Below are positions 56,783-64,000 of a DNA stretch of 64,000 nt, piece by piece. The DNA lies in contig NZ_AP018560.1 in the NCBI RefSeq assembly GCF_003967035.1, positions 2,341,501 through 2,405,500 of the forward strand, written 5' to 3'. The translations under genes were made by a program, and so were the position numbers. The notes below the pieces were generated by a model that made no database searches, had not been told where the DNA came from, and was given only the letters and a program-made list of their open reading frames with translations. The stretch comes from Aerosticca soli (GTDB lineage Bacteria; Pseudomonadota; Gammaproteobacteria; Xanthomonadales; Rhodanobacteraceae). Numbering within the stretch: the first letter of the stretch is position 1; every line of letters starts with the position of its first letter.

Positions 56783-56793
56783 GGCGCCTCCGC

Positions 56794-59388
56794 TCACAGC
56801 TTCACATTCAACATGAGGCCCACCACGGTCACATGGTAATGCGCCTGCGGACCTTCATCGGTATAGATGCGATGGTCGTAGACCAGCGAATCATTGAAAC
56901 CGCGATAGTGCCAGTCGAGGAAGCTGCCGCTCTGGTAGCGACCGAACAGGCGCATGCCCATGTTGCGAGAGAGCGGGAAATTCAGCCCCGCATCCACCGT
57001 ACTGGTGCGGTAGTGATTGTTGGGAAAGGCATTGTTCGGGGTCAGCGCGGCGGCATCTGGATGCGTCAACGCCCCGGTGGAAGCGTAGTCATAATTGAGC
57101 TTGGACAATGACTGGGTGTAATTCCAGGCGAGATCGAACTTCACCGGCCCGAAATTGTGCGCAAAGGTGATGCCTGCGTTGTAATCCCGCTCGCGGGTCA
57201 GATCACGCCAATAATTGGCTAGCGGATATAGCGGCCCGCCCAGGGACGGATCCTCACTGCCTGGCGCATTGACAATGGCCTCGTTGTCGGCGACATTGGC
57301 CATTTTGAGCCGCGTACCTTCCGCGCCGGCATAGACGCTGACATTGGTCGCGGCCGCGGGCTGCCAATCCCATTCGGTGATGAAGCCGGTGGTGCGGGTA
57401 TTCTGGCGACCAACATGGGCATCGTAATGATCGCGGGTGCCGTAAAAGGTCGTCGATATCGTGCTGGTCTCGCCCAGCGGATAGAGCAGGATGATGCGTG
57501 CCTTGTTTTCCTTGCGGTCGCTCATGTCGTACTTGCGCATGGCGTCCACCGTCAGGGCCATCGGCGCGATGCCGTTGGCAGGCACGTAGCCGGGCAGCGA
57601 AAGGGTGTAGAAGTCCTCGTAGGGATCATAGTTGTAATGATCGCCGGTGCGGTCGGCATATTCGAAACTGGCCCGCACCGTCAGCGCCCCGAGCGAATGG
57701 CTGATCCAGCTCAGTTTCAGGCGTTGCTCGTCCAGACGCTTGCGTTCCCGATGATCGGGCTTGTTGCGGTCGAAGGTGTAGACCGCATTGATGGTATTGG
57801 CATTGCCGATATTCCAGTCTGCGCCCAGCTCGAAAATCATGTCCTGATAGCCGAAGGGCACATTCCGATACTGCACGTTGGAGGTGCTGTAGTAGCCGGT
57901 GTCGAAGATGCCCACCTCGCCCGGCACCATGCTGCCCTGCGACCCGTTCTCGGAGATGTAGCCGTATTGCCCGGTCAGCGGGTTGTAGGCGACATAACGG
58001 GTCTTGTTGTCTTCCTTGTAGTAGCGCAAATCGGCATGCCAGCCAAAAGCATGGGTGGGATGAAAGCTGACTTTGGCGTCGAACAGCTTGGTGTCGATGC
58101 GCGCGTTGGCGCTGGTCTTGGACAGCGAGGCCGGCGTGTTCCAATCGGCACAGGGGACGATCTGCTGGAACGGACCGAAGGAAAATCCCAGATTGCCGGT
58201 GCAATTGAGGTTGGGTTTGAGGTCGTCATCCTGCCGCATGGTGCCGTAGGCGCCGGTCAGCGAAAGTTCGCCGTTCCACTTGAGTTCGCGGGAGAGCTCA
58301 AGGCGCAGGTTGTGATAATCGTTGTCCGGCTCCAGCGAAGTCTGGCCATTGGTCAGCAAGCCGGCCGGTGGCACGCCGAAAACGGTGCTGATGTAGAAGG
58401 GGTTCTGGTAATTGAAATAATCCTTGTGGTCGCGGAAGAACGAGCCGGTATAGACCGCATTGAAATGCCAGATCTTGCCGACGTTGCGCAGACCGAGATT
58501 GATATCGGTGGTGGTGAAGTCGATCGGCCGGACCGTCTCCAGAATGCCGCCATTGCCACCATAGGGCGAGCCGGTGCTGGGGAAGGCGAAGTTGAAGATC
58601 ATGGTGCCGCCGTAGGGGCGGTCACCGTTTCTTTCCTCGTTGGTGACCGAGGCGTAGCCGATCCAGTTGCGATAGAGCTCGCCCTCGATGCTGATTCCCG
58701 AGCGCGTGCGGGTCAGCCCGAGCGTGCGGCGCGGCGCATCGCGCGAGGCCTGTTCCACCGCGGCAATGGTGCTGTATCCGGGCGTCAGACTGGTGGGCAG
58801 GGTCAAATTGGTGCCGCCCACGCCGTTCCAGATCGGATAGGCGCTCGTGGACAGGGTATGCGGCATGTCCCGATAGAAGGCCTCGACCTTGTAACTGCCG
58901 TAGCGGCCGGCACGCAGCCGGTAGTACTGGTCGTGATCGCTGATCCGGCTGCCGCGGAACTCGAGATAGCTGCCGGTCTTGCGGTTGTCGAAGCCCAGGG
59001 CCAAGAGGCCCAGCGCGCCGCCGTTCTTCCAGTCGGTGTACTGGCGGAAGAACTCGGCGTTGGGATCGCCGCTCACGTGGATGTAGCCGAGTTCGAGCAG
59101 GCCCCAGTAAGTCCAGTCGCCACCGGTGCCGAGCGGCTTTTCCGTCGGGCTGTAGGGATAGGGATAGAGCGCGCCGCTCGGCGTACGGAACATGCCCGGA
59201 TGCAGCCAGGACATGCCTTCCGGACCCGGGTCGATGAGCGGCGTCCAGCCACGCGGATCCAGCGCATTGCCGTATTGCAGATCGCCCACCCGCATGCTGT
59301 CGCTGCTGTCGCTGGCATGGACGGGTAACGCCAGGCCAGCTGCCAGCCCGAACAGGATGGCCAAAGGCATCGATTTCATCGTGCACAT
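56794..59388 (-). CDS. MtrB/PioB-family outer-membrane beta-barrel
   Basis: An 864-residue decaheme-associated porin. ATG 59388 follows GGAGGAG at ideal spacing. The signal peptide (KSMPLAILFGLAAGLALPVHA) is followed by many alternating hydrophobic strands with aromatic girdles, ending in a typical outer-membrane terminal strand (HVTVVGLMLNVKL). Family members sheath an MtrA-like decaheme cytochrome across the outer membrane. The size is above MtrB (about 700) and nearer PioB. The decaheme gene is 18 bases upstream. A role in electron transfer to or from extracellular iron or another solid is likely; direction is not shown by sequence. Confidence 0.92.
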   Translation of the reverse strand: MCTMKSMPLAILFGLAAGLALPVHASDSSDSMRVGDLQYGNALDPRGWTPLIDPGPEGMSWLHPGMFRTPSGALYPYPYSPTEKPLGTGGDWTYWGLLELGYIHVSGDPNAEFFRQYTDWKNGGALGLLALGFDNRKTGSYLEFRGSRISDHDQYYRLRAGRYGSYKVEAFYRDMPHTLSTSAYPIWNGVGGTNLTLPTSLTPGYSTIAAVEQASRDAPRRTLGLTRTRSGISIEGELYRNWIGYASVTNEERNGDRPYGGTMIFNFAFPSTGSPYGGNGGILETVRPIDFTTTDINLGLRNVGKIWHFNAVYTGSFFRDHKDYFNYQNPFYISTVFGVPPAGLLTNGQTSLEPDNDYHNLRLELSRELKWNGELSLTGAYGTMRQDDDLKPNLNCTGNLGFSFGPFQQIVPCADWNTPASLSKTSANARIDTKLFDAKVSFHPTHAFGWHADLRYYKEDNKTRYVAYNPLTGQYGYISENGSQGSMVPGEVGIFDTGYYSTSNVQYRNVPFGYQDMIFELGADWNIGNANTINAVYTFDRNKPDHRERKRLDEQRLKLSWISHSLGALTVRASFEYADRTGDHYNYDPYEDFYTLSLPGYVPANGIAPMALTVDAMRKYDMSDRKENKARIILLYPLGETSTISTTFYGTRDHYDAHVGRQNTRTTGFITEWDWQPAAATNVSVYAGAEGTRLKMANVADNEAIVNAPGSEDPSLGGPLYPLANYWRDLTRERDYNAGITFAHNFGPVKFDLAWNYTQSLSKLNYDYASTGALTHPDAAALTPNNAFPNNHYRTSTVDAGLNFPLSRNMGMRLFGRYQSGSFLDWHYRGFNDSLVYDHRIYTDEGPQAHYHVTVVGLMLNVKL

Positions 59389-59406
59389 CGTCCGCTCCTC
59401 CCGCAC

Positions 59407-60534
59407 CTATTTGTGGAACCGCGCGCCGGCCGGATTGTTGGAACCGTGGATGTTGGCGTGGCAGGTGAGGCAGGCCCGCCCCATCAAGCGCTCGTCCGGC
59501 GTCGGCCCGTTGCCGAGATTGGTCGGCACCTGCAGGTCATTGGGATGCCGCGTCATGGTGTGGCACTGCTGGCACAGCATCGGCAGCGGCGCCACCAGCA
59601 GGGTCTGCTGGTTCGAGCCGTGCGGGTCATGGCAGTTCAGGCAACTCTCGCGTACCGGCGCGTGCTCGAACAGGAACGGCCCGCGCTTTTCGGCATGGCA
59701 GGTGTAGCAGGTCTCGTTGACCGTGTCGGTCTTCAGCAGCGGCTTGGTGATGGTGCCGTGCGGGTTATGGCAATCGACACAGGAGATCTGTCCTTCCGGC
59801 AGCGGCATGTGCGAGCGCCGGTTGAACTTGACCATGATATCCTTGTGGCAGGTGGCGCAGACCTCGTTGATCGAAGGCTTGGCGAGCACGCCCTCGGGCG
59901 ACAGCCGCGCCATCGGGTTGTGGCAGTCGGTGCAGGAGAGCCCGCGTTCCTGATGCACCGACCCCAACCAGTGCTGGCGCGCACCGCCGGCGTGACAGCC
60001 CAGGCAGACCGTCTGCTGGATCTCCGGCGTGGTGGCCGAGCCTTGCGTGAAGGCGATGATGGAACCCGGCTTGGTGGGCTGCTTGGCATGCTCGGAACCC
60101 GGACCATGGCAGCTTTCGCAGGCCGCCTGCGGACCGGTGTTGGCCGCCCCGGCGCGGAACGAGGCCACGTGCAGTGAATGCGAAGCCTGCATGTTCTCCA
60201 GCGCATGGCAGGCGACGCAGGTCTTGGCGCCGATGGCCTGCGCGTCGGGCGCGAGCGGATTGGTCGGGATCGACGCCGAATCGAAAGGCGTGGCCGGGTT
60301 GTCGTTGACCGGCGCCAGATGCGGATCGGCGTTGCGCGCCGCGTTGGCGCCCATGTCGGTCGAAGGCAGCATGCGGGCGATGTCGTCCTGGGTCAGGCGA
60401 TTGCCGCCTTGATCCTGGACGCCGGCCGGCTGGTCCTGCCTGGGATCGGCCTGCACGCCGCCGGCCAGCAAAGCGCCGGCCAGCGCCAGCGCCACCGAGC
60501 ACACCACCGCGAGCGGAATGGTTCGAACACGCAT
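59407..60534 (-). CDS. Decaheme cytochrome c (MtrA/PioA/DmsE family)
   Basis: A 375-residue exported multiheme cytochrome. ATG 60534 starts a signal peptide ending GGVQA near residue 29. Ten CxxCH heme sites are visible at about residues 106, 139, 177, 201, 226, 252, 276, 298, 321 and 355. An N-terminal stretch of about 75 residues precedes the first heme and has no heme motif, longer than in MtrA. The family spans the outer membrane inside an MtrB-type barrel, and that barrel gene is next. No outer-surface decaheme (MtrC-like) gene is present in this operon. Confidence 0.95.
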   Translation of the reverse strand: MRVRTIPLAVVCSVALALAGALLAGGVQADPRQDQPAGVQDQGGNRLTQDDIARMLPSTDMGANAARNADPHLAPVNDNPATPFDSASIPTNPLAPDAQAIGAKTCVACHALENMQASHSLHVASFRAGAANTGPQAACESCHGPGSEHAKQPTKPGSIIAFTQGSATTPEIQQTVCLGCHAGGARQHWLGSVHQERGLSCTDCHNPMARLSPEGVLAKPSINEVCATCHKDIMVKFNRRSHMPLPEGQISCVDCHNPHGTITKPLLKTDTVNETCYTCHAEKRGPFLFEHAPVRESCLNCHDPHGSNQQTLLVAPLPMLCQQCHTMTRHPNDLQVPTNLGNGPTPDERLMGRACLTCHANIHGSNNPAGARFHK

Positions 60535-60687
60535 GATTTGGCAACCCCTTTGGAAGCTTGGCTTGGCGTGGCGCGTCCCTTCAGCGGGAACCAATCGGCC
60601 ATGCCGTGACACGAACGGCTTCACGTTTTCCGGCACGCAGTATTCCGCGGTTGCGATGTGCGTCAAACCACCACAGGCCAAAATCAA

Positions 60688-60706
60688 TGTTCAAAATTCG
60701 CGAACA
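60688..60706. promoter_or_regulatory. Inverted repeat, candidate LysR operator
   Basis: TGTTC (60688-60692) and GAACA (60702-60706), with a core TTCAAAATTCGCGAA resembling the T-N11-A LysR box. It lies in the 255-bp divergent region between the decaheme operon and the LysR gene. Confidence 0.45.
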
Positions 60707-60789
60707 GTCCGTGCGGCAACGCAGCATGACCCGTGCCGGTGCCGGGCCCTACCCTCGCCGCATGGATGCGCGTCAAGGGGGATGCGTCG

Positions 60790-61743
60790 GTGCAGGATCT
60801 CAACGACATCTACTACTTCGTCCGCGTGGTCGAGCTCGGTACGTTCACCGCAGCGAGCAAGGCCTTGGGCGTGGCCAAGTCGCAGCTCAGCTTCCGCATC
60901 GCACGGCTGGAGGAAGACCTGGGCATACGCCTGATCCAGCGCACCACGCGGCGCCTGCATGTCAGCGAGGTCGGCCTGCTCTATTACCAGCAATGCCTGA
61001 AGATCCTCGCCGCCGCGCAGGAGGCGCAGCGCGTGGTCGAGCAGGTCCAGGCCACGCCGCGTGGACGCATCCGCATCGGCTGTCCGGTGCTGTTCGAGCA
61101 GCTGCTGCTCGCGCCCCTGCTGGTCGGTTTCCTCGAGTGTTACCCCGAAGTGCAGATCGAGATCGACATCTGCGGCCACCAGGCCGACGTCGTGGCGCAG
61201 GGCTTCGACATCGCTTTTCGCGTACGCCAGACGGTGCGCGACTCGAGCCTGGTGGTGCGCAGCTTCGGCATGGACCGGCACATCCTGGTGGCCAGCCCGC
61301 GTCTGCTCGAGGGGCTGCCGACGCCGCAGCAGCCCAAGGACCTGGCCCGGCTGCCCAGCGTGGATGTGCTCGAAAGCGAGGGCCGGCATTTCTGGACCCT
61401 GCTCGGCCCGGACGGCAGTTCGAGTATGGTGGAACACCATCCGCGCCTGACCACCGACGATCTGCACGCCCTGCTCGAGGCCGCCATCGGCGGCATCGGC
61501 GTGGCGGAACTGCCCGATTGGATGTGCCGCCCGGCGCTCGCCGACGGGCGTCTGGTAAGCGTGCTCGACTCGTACCTACTGCCACCCGGCAACGTGCATG
61601 CGGTCTATCCCTCGCGGCATGGCCAGACCGCCGCGGTGCGCTGCCTCATCGACTACGTCGCCGCCGAGCTGCCGCGCAGGTTGCGCGCCCTGCAGGGCGT
61701 CGACGAGGAATCGGCCTTCGCCACCACGGTCGGCGTCGAGTAA
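60790..61743 (+). CDS. LysR-type transcriptional regulator
   Basis: A 317-residue regulator. The N-terminal helix-turn-helix reads FVRVVELGTFTAASKALGVAKSQLSFRIARLEEDLGIRLIQRTTRRL in parts (residues 8-60). The effector domain begins about residue 92 (GRIRIGCPVLFEQLLL). GTG 60790 is chosen because LysR proteins of this type start xQDLNDIYYF and AAGGGGG lies eight bases upstream. It is divergent from the decaheme operon, which it may control together with itself. The effector is unknown. Confidence 0.92.
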   Translation: MQDLNDIYYFVRVVELGTFTAASKALGVAKSQLSFRIARLEEDLGIRLIQRTTRRLHVSEVGLLYYQQCLKILAAAQEAQRVVEQVQATPRGRIRIGCPVLFEQLLLAPLLVGFLECYPEVQIEIDICGHQADVVAQGFDIAFRVRQTVRDSSLVVRSFGMDRHILVASPRLLEGLPTPQQPKDLARLPSVDVLESEGRHFWTLLGPDGSSSMVEHHPRLTTDDLHALLEAAIGGIGVAELPDWMCRPALADGRLVSVLDSYLLPPGNVHAVYPSRHGQTAAVRCLIDYVAAELPRRLRALQGVDEESAFATTVGVE

Positions 61744-61764
61744 GGCACGCGGCCGCGCGGGGCC

Positions 61765-64000
61765 TCAGGCTCCGCGCGGTTTGGCCCGATGCGTGGGCGC
61801 GGCGGTGAGGGGATCGTCCGGCCAGGGATGGCGCGGATAGCGTCCCTTGAGTTCCTTTTTGACTTCCGGGTAGGTACGGCGCCAGAAACCTTCGAGGTCG
61901 CGGGTGACCTGGATCGGGCGCCCCGCCGGGGACAACAGGTGCAAGGTGACCGGGATGCGCCCGGCGGCCACGCGCGGGGTGGCGGTGAGACCGAACAACT
62001 CCTGCAGCTTGACCGCGAGCACCGGCCCCTCCTCGTCCGCCCGCTCGCCGTAGTCGAGCCGGCGGGTCTGTCCGCTCGGCACCCGGATCGCTTCGGGTGC
62101 ATGGGTGCCCAAGGCGCGGCGCTGCTGCGGATCGAGCAAAGCATCAAGCGCCTGCAGCAGATCCGCGCCGGCGAGCGTGCCGAGCCGGGTATGACCGGCA
62201 AGGCGGGGCGCGAGCCAGGTCTCGAGGCCATCGAGCAGCGCGGCGTCGCTCATCTGCGGCAGGCCGAGCTCGGGCATCCAGGCGCGCAGCGCCGCGACCC
62301 GCCGGCGCAGGCGCATGGCGGCCTCGTCCCAGGGCAGCAGCTCCAGCCCGCGTTCGCGGACGGCATCGAGCAGCGCCGCGCGGGCATCGTCGGCGGCGAC
62401 CGGCACGTTGCGCCGGGCGAGCACGATGGCGCCGAAGCGCCGCTCCTCGAAGGCTTCCACCGTCGCGCGCTCGGCATGCCAGCGTGCCGTGCGCACGTGG
62501 GTGAAACGCCCGGCGTGGCGCTCTTCCAGCACCTGCGGGTCCAGCGGCACCGCCTGGAGGATCAAGCTGTCGCCCGGCGCCGGTTTGAGTTCGGTCACCA
62601 CCAGCCAGGCTTCGCCGGCCAGCGCGCTGCGCTCGGCGAGGCGGGCGCCGCGGCCGTTGGCGAGCGTGTAGCGCCGCGGATCGTGGTCGTCGCGGCGCGC
62701 GATGCGGTCGGGGAAGGCCGGCGCGAGCAGCTCGCCGAGCGCGTGGCTGTCCGGAATCCCGCTCGCCGCCCCGCGTGCACCGAGCCGGCGACGCCAGCCC
62801 TTGGCCGCCTGCTCGATGGCGGCCAGCGCCGCGCCGTCCGCCGGTACCGGCATGCCGGCGCCGCCACGGTCGCGCCAGGCGTGCAATGCGGTCAGCCGCA
62901 GGCGCAGGTCGTCGCTGCCGGCGGCCTCGCCCCGCAGCGGCGAGCGCGCCTCCAGCACGGCGAGCAGATCGGCGACGAGCGCGTGGCGCTCTGGCGGCGC
63001 GGCGAGCACGGCCGCGGCCAGCCGCGGCGGCGCGCCCAGCTCCAGCATGCGCCGACCGAGTGCGGTGATGCGGCCGTCGAGATCGAGCGCGCCGAGGGTG
63101 CGCAGCAGCTCGCGCGCCTGCGCCAGGGCGCCGGGTGGCGGCGGGTCGAGCCAGCGCAGGCCATCGACCGCGCCGGTGACGCCCCAGGCGGCCAGCTCCA
63201 GCGCGAGGCCGGAAAGTTCGGCCTGCAGCATCTGCGGCATGCGCGCGGCCTCCAGCCGGCGGCTCTGCGGCCACAACCGATAAGCAACGCCCGGCGCAAT
63301 CCGGCCGGCCCGCCCGGCGCGCTGGTCGGCGGCGGCCTGCGAGATCGTCACCGTCTCCAGGCGGCTGAAACCGCTGCCGGGGTCGAAACGCAGCTCGCGC
63401 GCGAGTCCGCTGTCGACCACCACGCGGATGCCGGGCAAGGTGAGGCTGGACTCGGCGAGGTTGGTGGAGAGCACCACGCGGCGCATGCCGGGTGCCGCCG
63501 GCGCCAGTGCCAAGGCCTGTTCGGCGAGCGAGAGATCGCCATGCAAGGCCACGCACTCGACCGCGGCCGCCGAAGCGGCGAGCGCGCGCTCGAGCAGGGC
63601 CCGGACGCGGGCGATCTCGCGCCGGCCGGGCAGGAACACCAGCACGTCGCCGGGATGCTCGGCGAGCGCCTGGCGCACCACCCGCACCAGCTGCTGCTCG
63701 AGCGGCTCCTGCGTGCGCGCGGGTGGATGCACGATGTGCACCGGAAAGGCGCGGCCGGCGCTGCTCAGGCGGGGCGCCGCGAACCAGCGCGACAGACGCT
63801 CGCCTTCGAGGGTGGCCGACATCAGCACCAGGCGCAGGTCGGGACGCAAGGTCGCCTGCACGTCCAGCGCAAGCGCGAGCCCGAGATCGGCGGCGAGCGC
63901 GCGCTCGTGGAACTCGTCGAACAGGATCGCGCCGATGCCGGTGAGTTCCGGGTCGTCCTGCAGCAGGCGGGTCAGGATGCCCTCGGTGACCACCTCGATG
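61765..64000 (-). CDS. hrpB: ATP-dependent helicase HrpB (partial, N-terminus outside window)
   Basis: C-terminal 745 or so residues of HrpB, a DEAH-box RNA helicase of uncertain cellular role. Motif II is DEFHER (DEAH-type) and motif III is MSATLEG. The second helicase domain shows VFLPGRREIARV, STNLAESSLTLPG and the QRAGRAGR finger. A long HrpB-specific C-terminal region follows (LLSPAGRPIQVTRDLEGFW, then YPEVKKELKGRYPRHPWPDDP in parts). Motif I and the first strands lie beyond the right edge. Full-length HrpB is about 810-850 residues, so little is missing. Confidence 0.93.
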   Translation of the reverse strand, partial: IEVVTEGILTRLLQDDPELTGIGAILFDEFHERALAADLGLALALDVQATLRPDLRLVLMSATLEGERLSRWFAAPRLSSAGRAFPVHIVHPPARTQEPLEQQLVRVVRQALAEHPGDVLVFLPGRREIARVRALLERALAASAAAVECVALHGDLSLAEQALALAPAAPGMRRVVLSTNLAESSLTLPGIRVVVDSGLARELRFDPGSGFSRLETVTISQAAADQRAGRAGRIAPGVAYRLWPQSRRLEAARMPQMLQAELSGLALELAAWGVTGAVDGLRWLDPPPPGALAQARELLRTLGALDLDGRITALGRRMLELGAPPRLAAAVLAAPPERHALVADLLAVLEARSPLRGEAAGSDDLRLRLTALHAWRDRGGAGMPVPADGAALAAIEQAAKGWRRRLGARGAASGIPDSHALGELLAPAFPDRIARRDDHDPRRYTLANGRGARLAERSALAGEAWLVVTELKPAPGDSLILQAVPLDPQVLEERHAGRFTHVRTARWHAERATVEAFEERRFGAIVLARRNVPVAADDARAALLDAVRERGLELLPWDEAAMRLRRRVAALRAWMPELGLPQMSDAALLDGLETWLAPRLAGHTRLGTLAGADLLQALDALLDPQQRRALGTHAPEAIRVPSGQTRRLDYGERADEEGPVLAVKLQELFGLTATPRVAAGRIPVTLHLLSPAGRPIQVTRDLEGFWRRTYPEVKKELKGRYPRHPWPDDPLTAAPTHRAKPRGA

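Noticed and set aside
57415-59328. A 637-codon plus-strand frame opposite the MtrB-like gene
   Set aside because: Antisense shadow of a real gene with signal peptide and ribosome site; no domain of its own.

Overview
The window is about 64 kb of GC-rich chromosomal DNA with almost no space between genes. The gene set is that of a Gram-negative gammaproteobacterium: RecC, TatABC, glutamate synthase, EnvC and Prc-type envelope proteins, a chaperone-usher fimbria, HrpB and an LpxL-family acyltransferase. The base composition and the clustering of an ECF sigma factor with a small DUF6249-type membrane protein fit Xanthomonadales, most likely Rhodanobacteraceae. That placement is an inference from gene content; no 16S or tRNA gene was seen. 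No transposase, prophage, CRISPR array or tRNA was found.

Layout from left to right. 1-6 kb, minus strand: recC (cut by the left edge), a chorismate-lyase-like protein, trpE, rpe, djlA and a small cytochrome c. 6-12 kb, plus strand: purC, an Mpo1-like membrane protein, a small membrane protein, a P-type ATPase, an HdeD-like protein and an exported endonuclease/phosphatase-fold protein. 12-17 kb, minus strand: a split B12-dependent ribonucleotide reductase. Its large chain carries a 374-residue homing-endonuclease intein inside the catalytic Asn-x-Cys-x-Glu motif, and a histone-H1-like gene lies between the two RNR genes. A pair of NrdR-box-like sites lies upstream. 17-26 kb, plus strand: a Do-family protease, a PstS-like/LysM fusion, a HAD phosphatase, M17 and M1 peptidases, and an acyl-CoA ligase with an acyltransferase. 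26-35.5 kb, minus strand: an NRDE protein, an ECF sigma/anti-sigma unit, an unknown protein and gltBD. 35.8-38.4 kb, plus strand: an EnvC-like protein and a CtpA protease. 38.7-41 kb, minus strand: tatABC and a SYLF-domain protein. 41-43 kb, plus strand: hemH and an alpha/beta hydrolase. 43-46.5 kb, minus strand: an S33-type hydrolase coupled to an ABC-2 exporter. 46.9-52 kb: a chaperone-usher fimbrial operon plus a small opposing fimbrial-like gene. 52.7-56 kb, plus strand: YadGH-type ABC exporter and a sugar-porter MFS protein. 56-60.5 kb, minus strand: an operon for a decaheme cytochrome, an MtrB/PioB-type outer-membrane porin and a diheme cytochrome c4, with a divergent LysR regulator. 61.8-64 kb, minus strand: hrpB, with its N-terminus beyond the right edge.

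The most interesting parts are the decaheme-porin-cytochrome operon and the intein-split, NrdR-controlled class II RNR. The operon is a probable route for electrons across the outer membrane (iron oxidation or reduction) and has no outer-surface MtrC-like cytochrome beside it. Neither system is new as a class, but both arrangements are unusual. Many genes are coupled by 4-base stop/start overlaps, noted per entry. Coding assignments rest on reading protein motifs, not on database searches.
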